A DNA stretch of 64,000 nucleotides from Pseudonocardia nigra (GTDB lineage Bacteria > Actinomycetota > Actinomycetes > Mycobacteriales > Pseudonocardiaceae): assembly GCF_019396355.1 (NCBI RefSeq), contig NZ_JAHKRK010000001.1:1-64000 (forward strand), written 5' to 3'. A program made the position numbers and the translations under genes. Shown in pieces: positions 9,408 through 19,399 of the stretch. Below the pieces are notes generated by a model, which was given only the letters and a program-made list of their open reading frames with translations, did not search any database and had not been told where the DNA came from. Numbering within the stretch: the stretch's first letter is position 1; each line of letters opens with the position of its first letter.

Positions 9408-10945
9408 GCCGCGTCCCCGGTCCTGGCGTCGTACTCCGCCCGGAGCACGCGCTTGAGCAGCTTCCCCGACTCGGTGCGCGGCAGCTCCTCGCGCACCTCC
9501 CAGCTGCGGGGGCGCTTGTAGCCCGCCAGCCGTTCGGCGAGGTACGCCTCGAGCGCGGCGATCTCGAGCCGCCGCCCGGCCCGGGGCACGATCGCCGCGT
9601 GCACCGTCTGGCCCCACTCCGCCGACGGCACGCCGAACACCGCGGCGTCGAGCACGTCCGGGTGGCCGTGCAGCACCGCCTCCACCTCGGCCGGGTACAC
9701 GTTCATGCCCCCGGTGATCACCAGGTCGCCGCTGCGGTCGCAGATGTACAGGTAGCCCTCCTCGTCGAGGTAGGCGACATCGCCCACGGACTTCCAGCCC
9801 TCGGCGTCACCCTCCGGCCCGCGCCCGTGGTAGCCGGAGAACGTCGACGCCGACCGCACGTACAGCTGTCCCGGCTCGCCCGCCGCGGCCTGCTCACCGT
9901 CCGGGCCGACGATCCGCAGTTCCACGCCGGGCACCGGCCGGCCGCACGACCCGGGTTTGCGCAGCTGGTCCTCCGGCTCGAGCACGGCGTCGACGCCCAA
10001 CTCCGTTGAGCCGTAGACCTCGAACAGGAACCCCTCGCCGAGCGTCTCCGCCATCTCCTGCTTGAGCGCGTACGGGACCGGCGCCGCGTTGGCGACGAGT
10101 GAGCGCATCGACGACAGGTCCGCCCGCGCCAGTACCTCCGGCGGCAGTGCGACGATCCGTTTGAGCGGCGTCGGCGCCGTGAACGTGTTCGTGACGCGGT
10201 AGGTGCGGACGAGCTCGAGCCAGCGGGCGGCGTCGAACTTGCGCATCAGCACGATCGTGGCGCCGAGCAGATGGTTCAGGCTCGCCCAGGCCAGTGGGCC
10301 GGAGTGGTACAGCGGACCCGTCGTCAGGTGCACCTCGTCCCCCGGGCGCAGCCGCAGCAGCTGTACGAGGGTCGCGGTCATCGTCGGGTCGGTGCGGTCG
10401 CGCAGCGCGCCCTTGGGCCGGCCGGTGGTGCCCGACGTGTAGATCATCGCCGCGCCCGTCGAGGCGCCACCCGGCAGCGGGTCCGGTGCCCCGGAGGCGA
10501 GCACGTCGTCCCAGGCCAGGGCGCCCGCGGTCGGCGCTCCGCCGTACACGACGACGTGCCGGACGGCCGGCAGCGGCGCATCGGCGATCTTCGGCGCCTG
10601 CTCGGCGCCGATGACCACGACGCTCGCGCCGCTGTCGTCGATCATGTAGCGCATCTCCTCGCCGGTGAACCGGTAGGAGAGCGGCACGGCGACGAGACCC
10701 GCTTTCCGGGCCGCGTGCAGGATCGTGAGGACGGGAAGGCTGTTGGGACCGCACCAGACGATCCGGTCGCCCGGCGCGAGCCCGAGGGCGAGCAGGCCGC
10801 GGGCGAGGCGGTTGGCGGCGTCCTCGAGCTCGGCGAACGTGGTGCGCGTGCCGGTGTCGGGATCGATCACCGCGGGCTTCTGCCCGGCGGTGGCGGCGAG
10901 AGCGGTCAGCGGGTCGACGTCGGTGTCCGGTGCGGTGGCCACCAC
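9395..10945 (-). CDS. AMP-dependent acyl-CoA synthetase/ligase
   Basis: A 516-residue ANL-superfamily ligase that activates a carboxylic acid to its CoA thioester through an acyl-AMP. The P-loop YTSGTTGRPKG is at 169-179. The ATP/acyl motif FEVYGSTELG and the hinge region YICDRSGDLVITGGMNVYP are clear, and the catalytic lysine motif (PRTESGKLLKRVLR) is near the C-terminus. The start is GTG 10945 (GTG 10942 is also possible), with GGGTGGGG upstream. It is convergent with the GntR gene and could activate an acid released by the esterase/monooxygenase pair (inference). The substrate is not identifiable. Confidence 0.92.
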   Translation of the reverse strand: MVATAPDTDVDPLTALAATAGQKPAVIDPDTGTRTTFAELEDAANRLARGLLALGLAPGDRIVWCGPNSLPVLTILHAARKAGLVAVPLSYRFTGEEMRYMIDDSGASVVVIGAEQAPKIADAPLPAVRHVVVYGGAPTAGALAWDDVLASGAPDPLPGGASTGAAMIYTSGTTGRPKGALRDRTDPTMTATLVQLLRLRPGDEVHLTTGPLYHSGPLAWASLNHLLGATIVLMRKFDAARWLELVRTYRVTNTFTAPTPLKRIVALPPEVLARADLSSMRSLVANAAPVPYALKQEMAETLGEGFLFEVYGSTELGVDAVLEPEDQLRKPGSCGRPVPGVELRIVGPDGEQAAAGEPGQLYVRSASTFSGYHGRGPEGDAEGWKSVGDVAYLDEEGYLYICDRSGDLVITGGMNVYPAEVEAVLHGHPDVLDAAVFGVPSAEWGQTVHAAIVPRAGRRLEIAALEAYLAERLAGYKRPRSWEVREELPRTESGKLLKRVLRAEYDARTGDAAQLS

Positions 10946-11053
10946 CCCACCCTGGCCGGGCGGGCTGCGATGCGGAAGCCCTGATCGCGACTCTTGGCAC
11001 CGGGTGCGGCGTTCCGGCCCGGAGCGTCGGTGCCCCGTGCCACACTCGGCGCC

Positions 11054-11647
11054 ATGACGGCCCTCCCCCAGCCGGAACCGCGGGCGCTACCGCTTCCGAT
11101 GACGGTCGCCGAGTTCGTGGCACTGCCGGAGACCGATCACGGCCGACGCTACGAGCTGCAGGAAGGGTCGATCGTGATGGCGCCGAGCCCGGTCCCCGAG
11201 CACCAGCTCTGCCAGCATGCACTGCAGCTGCAACTGCACGACCAGGTGCCGCCGCACCTGCGGATCGTGCCGGCCGTCGACATCGACCTCGAGCTCGCCG
11301 CCCCTTCTGCGCCCGGCTGGGTGCGGATTCCCGACCTCGCGATCGTGACCCTCGCCGGGCTCGAACGGCGGCGGGCGGACGGAGGACTCCTTCGCGCGGG
11401 CGAGGTCGTCCTCGTCGTCGAGATCCTCTCCCCCGGCTCGGTGCGCACCGACCGCCTGATCAAGCACGACGAGTACGCCGACGCCGGCATCCCGCACTAC
11501 TGGATGATCGAGTTCGAGGAGCGGGTGTCGCTCACCGCCTGCCACCGCGCCGGCGAGTTCGGCTACGCCGACGCCGCCCCCGTCACGGGCACGTTCACCG
11601 CCGAGGAGCCGTTCCCGGTGCGGTTGGAGCTCGATCGACTCGGGTGA
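11054..11647 (+). CDS. Uma2 family (DUF820) endonuclease-like protein
   Basis: A 197-residue protein of the Uma2 family, which has a PD-(D/E)xK nuclease fold and unknown cellular role. It starts MTALPQPEPRALPLPMTVAEF. Family marks are RYELQEGSIVMAPSPVPEHQ, the metal-binding aspartate in RIPDLAIV, and VVEILSPGSVRTDRLIKHDEYADAG followed by PHYWMIEF. It is isolated between a divergent ligase gene and a decaying monooxygenase remnant. No restriction or toxin partner is seen beside it. Confidence 0.85.
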   Translation: MTALPQPEPRALPLPMTVAEFVALPETDHGRRYELQEGSIVMAPSPVPEHQLCQHALQLQLHDQVPPHLRIVPAVDIDLELAAPSAPGWVRIPDLAIVTLAGLERRRADGGLLRAGEVVLVVEILSPGSVRTDRLIKHDEYADAGIPHYWMIEFEERVSLTACHRAGEFGYADAAPVTGTFTAEEPFPVRLELDRLG

Positions 11648-11665
11648 TCGCCGTACGGTGACCCG

Positions 11666-12350
11666 ATGCGCAACCCCCGCTCGTGAAGGCCGCGGTCCGG
11701 CGGCTGCCGGGCGTGCAGGCGTTCCGGCGCCGGTTCATCTACCACTACGGCGAGCTGCTCACCGCGATGATCCGCCACCCCGACACCGTCAGGCGGATGG
11801 GCCGGGCCCGCTCGGAGCGGTTCATGCGCTCCCAGCTCACCGACCCGGAGGTGCGCGCGAGGGCGTGGCCGGACTACGCATTCGGCTGCAAGCGGGTGCT
11901 GTTCAGCTCCGACTACCTGCCCGCGCTGCAGCGGCCGAACGTCGACCTCGTCACCGAGAAGATCACCGGCCTCACCGCCACCGGCATCGAGACCGCCGAC
12001 GGCGCCCACCACGAGGTCGACACGATCATCTGGGCCACCGGCTTCGCGACGACACGGTTCATATTCCCGATGGACGTGGTGGGCGCGGGTGGGCGGTCGC
12101 TCGCCGAGACGTGGGCGGACGAGCCGCGGGCCCACCTCGGGATCACCGTCCCGGGCTTCCCGTCGCTGTTCGTCATGTACGGGTCCGTTCCCGGGCACGG
12201 CCTGGACGCGCTGCGACTCCTGGTACCGCGACGCGTCCGGCCGGGTCGTCACGAACTGGCCGGGGTACATGCGCGAGTACGAGGCCCGCACCGCGCGGCT
12301 GCAGCCGGAGGAGTTCACGCTGATCCGACGACGACGCATCCGGGCATCCG
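11666..12350 (+). pseudogene. Remnant of a flavin-containing monooxygenase (C-terminal part, frameshifted)
   Basis: The plus strand from about 11683 encodes what looks like the second half of an FMO/Baeyer-Villiger-type enzyme, including DYAFGCKRVLFSSDYLPAL, a VDTIIWATGF segment and ITVPGFPSLFVMYG. The N-terminal FAD domain is absent. An ATG at 11666 is followed by only five codons before a stop (MRNPRS). At about 12200-12230 the reading frame changes: the expected C-terminus (SWYRDASGRVVTNWPGYMREYEARTARL) continues in another frame, apparently after a small loss. So the gene has lost its front and carries at least one internal lesion. It is the first of eight broken genes in a row. Confidence 0.8.
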
Positions 12351-12370
12351 GCTGTGGGCTCGCCGCGCCC

Positions 12371-13082
12371 TCACCGGCCCTCGGCCCGCAGCCGGGCGAG
12401 GAAGTCCACGTGGAGCTGGTCGAACTCGTCGACCTTCTCCCACTGCGGCCAGTGCCCGGCGTCGTCGATCACCGTGAGCTGCGCGCCCGGGATCCAGTCG
12501 CCGAGGACCTTGCCCTCGTCGATGGTTCCCGTGGGGTCGTGGGAGGTCCACATGACGAGCGTCGGACACTGGATCCGGCCGAGCCAGGACGGGTCCCAGT
12601 GGTAGGGCCTGCGCACCTCGGGGTCCTGCAGCGCGACGGTGTTCTCCATCGTCCGCACGTAGCCGGGCTGCGTGTAGATCGTGCGGCGGACGTCGACGAT
12701 CTCGTCGGTGACCAGGGACGTGTCGTGGAACAGCCACTCGACGCGGGCCCGGACGCTCTCCGGACGGGCGGCCGCGTCGACGCCGGCCTTGACGCTGGAC
12801 TCCCGCAGCGTGGTCATCACCTCGGGCCTCGCGGCGATGTTGCCGGGCGTGTTGAGGATCGCCCCGCGCACGCGGGCGGGGTGATGCGCCGCCGCCCATG
12901 CCGTCACCCAGCCACCCAGTGACTCCCCGGAGACGATGGGCAGCTCCAGACGGATCACCTTCTCCCGCCTCCAGGTAGCGGGTTCGCGTTCCGGCGGCGG
13001 CGGCGAAGCCGTAGCGCAGCGGGGTGCGCGAGAGCTCCTGCCAGATCGAGGGCACGGGCGACGGGGCCGGCGAGAGGGTCAC
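12371..13082 (-). pseudogene. Meta-cleavage product (C-C bond) hydrolase with internal deletion
   Basis: An alpha/beta hydrolase of the kind that cleaves ring-fission products of extradiol dioxygenases. The N-terminus starts at GTG 13082 with GGAG upstream and reads SPVPSIWQELSRTPLRYGF to RYLEAGEGD. It then breaks at about 12959-12965. The protein resumes in another frame at RLELPIVSGESLGGW (nucleophile elbow) and continues to the histidine motif DDAGHWPQWE. The roughly 60-80 residues that should hold the oxyanion HG motif and the GHG strand are missing. It lies 26 bp downstream of the broken extradiol dioxygenase, as expected for an mhpB-mhpC pair. Confidence 0.8.
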
Positions 13083-13108
13083 AGTGATCTCCGATCGTGC
13101 GGCGGGGG

Positions 13109-14045
13109 TCAGCGGGTGCGGGCGGTCGTCACGCCGAAGCCGGCGATCCACTCGGGGATCGGCCGGTAGAACGAGGTGGTGACCGTGTAGGGGCCTGCGA
13201 TGGACAGGGCGGCGTACGCCGTGATCCAGGTGCGGGACTCGTGGCTCGAGTGCCCGGCCTGCGCGGTGAAGTCCTCGACCGTCCAGGAGTCGGTGTCCGC
13301 GATCCGGCCGGCGGCGAGCAGGTGCATGAGGCGTTCGTCCCAGGCGGGGTTGAGCGGGGCGATGGTCGCGGTGCCCGCGGCGAAGTCGCGGCCGGTGGCG
13401 TAGACCCTCCTCCCGCGCCCGCCGCTGCTCCGGGGTGGGATGGCGCCCGGCGATCAGTCGCTCGGCGACCTCGGGCGGGGCCCCGTCGAGGCGCGGGACC
13501 GGCGGGTCGTGCGAGAGCCCGCCGGAGCCGACGACGAGCACGCGGCGGTCCAGCGTGGACACCGCGCGACCGATCGCCTCGCCGAGCCGCCGGCAGCGCG
13601 ACACCGGACCCAACGGCTCGGCCACCGAGTTGACGAAGACGGGCACGACCGGAACGGCGTCGACGGCGCCGAACAGGATCTCCAACGGCTGGGCGAACCC
13701 GTGGTCGACGTACATGCGCTCGGAGTGGGCGAGGTCGATCTCCTCGGCCAGCGCTGCCCGGACGACGGTGGACGCCGCGTCGCGGTCCACCCGCAGCTCG
13801 CCCGAGGAGGTGCCGTAGTCACCGACCGAACGGGCCGCGGTGCCGACGCAGAACGGCGGCATCATGTCATAGAAGAACCCGTTGTAGTGGTCGGGCGCGA
13901 CGAGCACGACCAGGTCCGGACCGAACCGGTCGATCTCCGCCCGCGCGGCGTCGAACGCGTCCTCGACGGCGGCGGCGACCTCGGGCGACGGGTCGTTGAC
14001 CCCCATCAGGGGCGAGTGGGAGAGCGTGCACAGCGCCAGTGCCAT
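13109..14045 (-). pseudogene. mhpB: MhpB-like extradiol dioxygenase (LigB family), frameshifted
   Basis: This would encode a class III extradiol dioxygenase cleaving a 2,3-dihydroxyphenylpropionate-type catechol. The N-terminus MALALCTLSHSPLMGV carries an early iron-ligand histidine, and VLVAPDHYNGFFYDMMP and VGSGGLSHDPP follow. At about 13405-13412 the frame slips by one base: EEG should run on as VYATGRDFAAG but reads out of frame. The remaining C-terminus (from MHLLAAGRIADTDSW to FGVTTARTR) is intact in the other frame. A strong AAAGGAG ribosome site precedes ATG 14045. It is divergent from the lysR gene, with a matched palindrome between them. Confidence 0.85.
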
Positions 14046-14143
14046 GACGGCTCCTTTCCGGGTTCGTGAGCGGGTGTGGCCACGGACGCAAGCGACGCTA
14101 GGAGCGGATCGCAGTGGCGTCTAAGCTTCTTCTCCGTCGCCAT

Positions 14144-14163
14144 CGATAGCCGGCGAGCTATCG
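14144..14163. promoter_or_regulatory. LysR-type binding palindrome, site 1 (CGATAGC-N6-GCTATCG)
   Basis: Perfect 7-bp arms around a 6-base spacer, in the gap between divergent mhpB and lysR, 26 bp before the lysR ATG. A second palindrome with the same arms, differing only at the innermost base pair, sits before mhpA at 15114-15133. Matched spacing and placement at both target promoters make these good candidates for the LysR regulator's sites. Confidence 0.75.
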
Positions 14164-14189
14164 GTTCCTCGCCGTCGAGAGGGTCGGCC

Positions 14190-15127
14190 ATGAAGCTCGA
14201 CAACCGCATCTCGCTGCAGAAGCTCGAGGTCCTGTGCCTGGTGGTGGAGCTCGGCGGGGTGCACCGGGCGGCCGAGCGACTCTTCGTCGCGCAGCCGGTG
14301 GTCAGCGCGCACCTGCGTCCCTGCAGGAGCGCGTCGGGGCACAGCTGTTCGTGAAGGACGGGCGGCGGCTCAAGCTCACCGAGGCAGGGGAGGCCGTGTA
14401 CGAGTGGGCCAAGGAGGTGCTCGGTCGTCGCGAGGTCCTCGCCCGCGAGATCGAGGACCTGGCCGACGGCGCCTCCGGGACCGCGGTGGTCGCCGCCAGC
14501 ATGTCCGTGGGCAACTACTTCCTGCCACCGCCGGTCATCGCCTTCGCCCGGTCCCATCCGCGAGCGCGGGTGACGCTGCTGGTCTCCGATCCCGAGGCCG
14601 CCCTGCGCCGGACCGAGGCGGGGGAATGCGACTTCTGCGTGGTGATGCTGACCGACATGCCGGTGGACCCGGACGTCTTCGTCGCCGAGCCGCTCGGGCG
14701 CGACGACCTCGTCGTCATCACCGCCCCCGACAGCGACGTCCCGGACGTGATCCCACCCGGGCGGCTCGAGGAGCTGCCGGCCGTCTGCCCGCCTCCGGGC
14801 CTCGCGATCCGGCGGCTCCAGGAAGCCGCACTCCGCGGGATCGGGGTGCACTACCGGCCCGTCGCGATCGAACTGGGCAGTGCCGAAGGCATCAAGCAGG
14901 CCGTGGCGGCCGGACTCGGGGTGGCACTGCTGTCCCGCACCTCGGTCCGGGCCGATCTGGCCTGCGGCGCGCTGCGCGAGGTCCGCGTCGAGGGCGCGGT
15001 GATGTCCGAACAGCTGCAGATGATCCGGCGGGCGAGCAAGAGGCTCTCGCCCCTGCAATCGGCGCTGGCCGACGAGATCCGTTCCGCGGTCGGCACGATC
15101 ATGGTGGACCATCCGATAGTCGTGTGA
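14190..15127 (+). pseudogene. LysR family regulator of the meta-cleavage genes, frameshifted in the HTH domain
   Basis: A LysR-type activator whose N-terminus (MKLDNRISLQKLEVLCLVVELGG...AAERLFVAQPVVSAHLR) starts at ATG 14190 behind GAGAGGG. At about 14318 one base appears to be missing. The expected SLQERVGAQLFVKDGRRLKLTEAGEAVYEWA continues in another frame and the effector-binding domain then runs intact to 15127. The break falls near residue 43, in the DNA-binding domain, so the protein as read would be non-functional. Its stop codon lies inside the second LysR-type palindrome. It probably governed mhpB on one side and mhpA plus the ABC genes on the other. Confidence 0.85.
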
Positions 15128-15133
15128 CTATCG
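15114..15133. promoter_or_regulatory. LysR-type binding palindrome, site 2 (CGATAGT-N6-ACTATCG)
   Basis: Perfect 7-bp arms with a 6-base spacer, overlapping the lysR stop codon and ending 56 bp before the mhpA-like start. It has the same architecture as site 1 at 14144-14163. It marks the mhpA/ABC operon as a likely second target of the same regulator. Confidence 0.75.
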
Positions 15134-15189
15134 AAGGACGTCCATCTTCGGCTTAGACCCCCTGTCGAGCCGCACCTACCGTCCCTGCC

Positions 15190-16879
15190 ATGGTGCAGAT
15201 CACGTCCGACGCCACCGAGGTCGCCGGCGACGTCACCCACGAGTTTCCGGTGGTCGTCGTCGGCGGCGGGCCGGTGGGCCTCACGCTCGCCCTCGACCTC
15301 GGGTGGCGCGGGGTTCCGGTGCTGGTGCTCGAGCAGGCGCTCGACACCACCACCAACCCGCGGTGCAACACCATCAACGCCCGGTCGATGGAGTACTTCC
15401 GCCGGCTCGGTCTCGCCGACCGGATCCGGCGGGCCGGCCTGCCGCTCGACCACCCGACGGACGTCGTGCACACCACCGCGCTGCATGGGCACGAGCTCGC
15501 CCGGTTCGAGTTCGCCTCGTCCGGCGAGGTCCTCCGCGGCGAGGCCCCCGAGCTGGCCGAGTGGCCGACCCCCGAGCTGCAGCACCGGATCTCCCAGATC
15601 TTCCTCGAGCCGATCCTGGAGCAGGAGCTGCGCCGGTACGCGAGCGTGCGGCTCTGGCGCGGCTGGCGGGTCGACGGCCTGGTGCAGGACGAGCAGGGCG
15701 TCACGGTCACCGCCCGGGACACCGAGGGGCGCGCCCGCCGCATCCGCACCGAGCACATCGTGGGCTGTGACGGCGGCGCCAGCACGGTGCGCAAGGCCGT
15801 CGGGGTGTCATTGCACGGCGATGCGGAGGTCGGGGACCGGCGGTTGTCGGTCTACTTCCGCTCAGAGGAGCTGCAGCCGCCGGCCGGGACCCGGCCGGGG
15901 TGGATGTACTGGTGGTACGGCCCGCACTACCGGGGTTCGCTGATCCAGCTCGACGGGCGCTCGCTGTACCTCTGTCACGGGCGCATCCCGCGGGACGAGG
16001 ACCTGGCCGCCGCGGACCCGGACGAGATCCTGCGCGCGGCGATCGGGTACGACGTCCGGCACGAGAAGATCGACGTGGTGCGCTGGACCCCGCGCCGCCT
16101 GGTCGCCGACCGGTTCCGCGTCGGCCGGGTCCTGCTCGCCGGCGACGCCGCGCACATCTGGCTCCCGCTCGGCGGCTTCGGGATGAACACCGGGATCGCC
16201 GACGCGATAGCCCTGTCCTGGCGGCTCGCGGCGATGCACGCGGGCTGGGGCGGCGACCGCCTGCTCGACGACTACGCCCTCGAACGCCGGTCCGTCGGCG
16301 TCGCGACCTCCCAGGCCGCGCGGGACATCGACGGCTACCTGCATGAGCTCGCGCGGGACCCCGAGCTCCACCGCGACTCCCCCGCCGGCGCCGAGCTTCG
16401 CTCGCGGACCGGCAGGCTGATCGAGGAGCAGGACCGCAAGCAGTGGTTCAGCCAGGGGGTCCAGTTCGGCGCCCGCTACGTGGGTTCCCCGGGACTCACC
16501 GACAGCGGCGACGGCGACGCCGCGATCGACCGGATCGACGAGTACGTGCCCTCCGTGGGTCCCGGTTCCCGGTTGCCCCACGTCTGGCGCCCGGGCGGCC
16601 GATCGGTCTTCGACGAGCTCGGGCAGGGGTTCACGCTCCTGCGCATCGGAACCGACGCACCACCCGCCACCGAGCTCCAGGAGGCCGCCGCCGAGCTCGC
16701 TGACCGTCCTGCGGCTGCCCGAGGCGACCGCCGCCGAGGTCTACCGGCGGCGCCTGGTCCTGGTGCGTCCCGACTGGTACGTCACCTGGAGCGGTGACCG
16801 TGCACCGGACGACGCCCACCGGCTCCTCGGGGGCCTGACCGGCACCGCCGTGCCCGCACCTGCGGCCGCTGCCCGCTGA
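15190..16879 (+). pseudogene. mhpA: MhpA-like FAD-dependent aromatic hydroxylase, frameshifted near C-terminus
   Basis: A class A flavoprotein resembling 3-(3-hydroxyphenyl)propionate hydroxylase, which would make the catechol that MhpB cleaves. FAD motifs are intact: GGGPVGLTLALDLGWRG near residue 20, VGCDGGAST, and GDAAHIWLPLGGFGMNTGIADA. At about 16690-16700 the frame changes. The family C-terminus (LTVLRLPEATAAE, then LVRPDWYVTW and DDAHRLLGGL) follows in another frame to a TGA at 16877-16879. As read, the protein stops at 16797 with an unrelated tail of about 30 residues. Most of the catalytic domain is intact, so residual function is conceivable. Confidence 0.82.
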
Positions 16880-16933
16880 GCCCGCCGCTCAGCACCCATC
16901 TCCCTTGCCCAACCCGACGACATCGAGGTCGCC

Positions 16934-17712
16934 TTGACAACCACGAAGACCAGCCGACACCGCCTGACCGCGGCCATCGTGCTCGCCGGTGCCGTCCTGC
17001 TCGGCACCGCCGGCTGCGGCTCCGCCACCGGCGACGAGGCGACCAGCAGGGCGGAGGCGTCATCACCATCGGCGAGCAGGGCACCGCGGCCGGGGCCTCC
17101 CGCCTGTGGCCGCGACTCGCCGACGACCTGGGCTACCTCCGCGAGGAGGGCGTGACCGTGGACGAGTACGTCTCCGCGACCAAGGGCGCGGACGCCATCA
17201 ACGGCATGGTGTCCGGCGAGATCCAGGTCAGCCTGATCGGGCCCGAGGGTCTCGTCGCCAAGTCCAAGGGCGTCGACGTCGTCGGGATCGGGGCCTACTT
17301 CGACCGGTCCGTCTGGGGCGTCGTCTCCTCGCCGGACGTCACCGACTGGTCCCAGCTCAAGGGAAAGACGATCGCGCTCGGGTCGCTGTCCGACATCACC
17401 CGCGTCGTGTTCGACCAGCTGGCCGCCGCCGACTGGGTGCGCGACCCGGCCAACCGGGAGGACGCCGTCGCCCGGGTCAGCAGGCTGATGGAGGAACCGG
17501 ACACCGACGCCGTGCGCCAGATGCTCGAGTTCTACTTCCCCCCGGACGGTTCCGCGACGAGCTACCTGCCCGCCGGGTTCCGGCACGAGCCGCAGACGTT
17601 CACGCGGACCGTGCAGGAGTACCAGGAGCTCGGGCAGCTGACGTCGCCGGTCTCCGAGGCCGACTACATGGACTACTCCTACGCGGAGAAGGCGGTGGCG
17701 GACCGTGACTGA
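16934..17712 (+). pseudogene. NMT1/SsuA-type substrate-binding lipoprotein, frameshifted and internally deleted
   Basis: This would be the extracytoplasmic binding protein of the ABC importer encoded next. A lipoprotein signal is present (VLAGAVLLGTAGCGS). The frame changes near 17040-17060, after which VITIGEQGTAAGASRLWPRL and EYVSATKGADAINGMVSG follow normally. After FDQLAAAD the sequence jumps directly to WVRDPANREDAVARV. The central segment expected in this family, roughly 60-70 residues, is missing. The C-terminus ends at TGA 17710-17712, overlapping the permease start by 8 bp. About 259 codons remain where 320-340 is usual. Confidence 0.78.
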
Positions 17713-18524
17713 TCCACACCCGACGGGCACCCTCCCGACGCGCAACGCGACCACCCCGGCCGACCGGACGACGACAGGTGGGATCCGCCGCGTCCCCCAC
17801 GGCCTGATCTCGATCCTCGGCGGGCTGGCGCTCTGGGAGCTGGGGGTGCTCGTCTTCGAGCCCGACCCCCTGGTCATCGTGGCGCCGAGCACGATCGTCG
17901 GCACGCTCGCCACGCTGCTGACCTCGCCGGCGTTCTGGCCGCACCTGATCGTCAGCATGGAGGGCTTCGTCCTCGGCTACGCCCTCTCCGCGCTCATCGC
18001 GGTCCCGCTCGGCCTCGTGATCGGCTCCAGCCGGGCCCTGTACCGCTACACCGACCCCTGGATCAGCGCGCTCTACGCCGCCCCGATCATCGGCCTCGCC
18101 CCACTGTTCATCATCATCTTCGGCTTCGGCCTCCAGGCCAAGGTGGCGGTGGTCGTCGCGCTGGCCGTCTTCCCGATGCTGATCAACACCGTCGCCGGGG
18201 CCCGCGGTCTCCTCCGACCACCGCGAGCTCGCCATCGTCTACCGGGCCAACCGCAGGGAGACGTCTTGGCGGATCTTCCTGCCCGGCTCGATGCCGTTCA
18301 TCCTCACCGGCCTGCGGCTGGCCGTCGGCCGCGGACTGATCGCCGTCGTGGTCGCCGACCTGTTCGGCACGAGCGTCGGCCTCGGACTGCTCCTGCAGCA
18401 GTCCGCCCAGTCCTTCGACACCCCACAGATCTTCGCCATCACCCGCCCTGCTCGCCGCGCTGGGCATCGGCCTCACCGGGCTGCTCCAGCACTTCGAGCG
18501 CCGCGCCTACCACGGGCGGAAACC

Positions 18525-18528
<4 letters not shown>
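17705..18528 (+). pseudogene. ABC transporter permease (SsuC/TauC type), two frameshifts
   Basis: An inner-membrane permease of the nitrate/sulfonate/taurine class. The N-terminal half is in frame from GTG 17705 (LISILGGLALWELGVLVF, EGFVLGYALSALIAVPLGLVIG). At about 18203-18210 the frame slips and the conserved cytoplasmic loop (SSDHRELAIVYRANR, then SWRIFLPGSMPFILTGLR) continues elsewhere. A second slip near 18442-18448, apparently an extra C after ATCACC, moves the last helix (LLAALGIGLTGLLQHFERRAY) to a third frame. It ends at TGA 18526-18528 inside an ATGA overlap with the ATPase gene. Confidence 0.8.
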
Positions 18529-19335
<807 letters not shown>

Positions 19336-19337
19336 AC

Positions 19338-19393
19338 CGCGGCCGAGTGGGACCTTCGCGGGCCGATGCCCGAGGAGGTCCCACTCGGCCGTG
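19338..19393. terminator. Bidirectional hairpin terminator
   Basis: Between the convergent ABC ATPase and mhpE genes, GGCCGAGTGGGACC (19341-19354) and GGTCCCACTCGGCC (19377-19390) form a perfect 14-bp stem. The stem extends slightly outward, and a smaller hairpin (CGGGC-cgat-GCCCG) sits in the loop. There is no U tract, as is common for actinobacterial terminators. Confidence 0.8.
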
Positions 19394-19399
19394 CGGCCC

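Noticed and set aside
12089-12922. Plus-strand frame covering the end of the monooxygenase remnant and the hydrolase region
   Set aside because: Only its first 70 or so codons make sense, as the shifted C-terminus of the monooxygenase; the rest is antisense to the hydrolase.
18200-18450. Programmed frameshifting in the ABC permease
   Set aside because: Two shifts in one gene, without slippery heptamers, among neighbours with the same kind of lesion; decay or sequence error is simpler.
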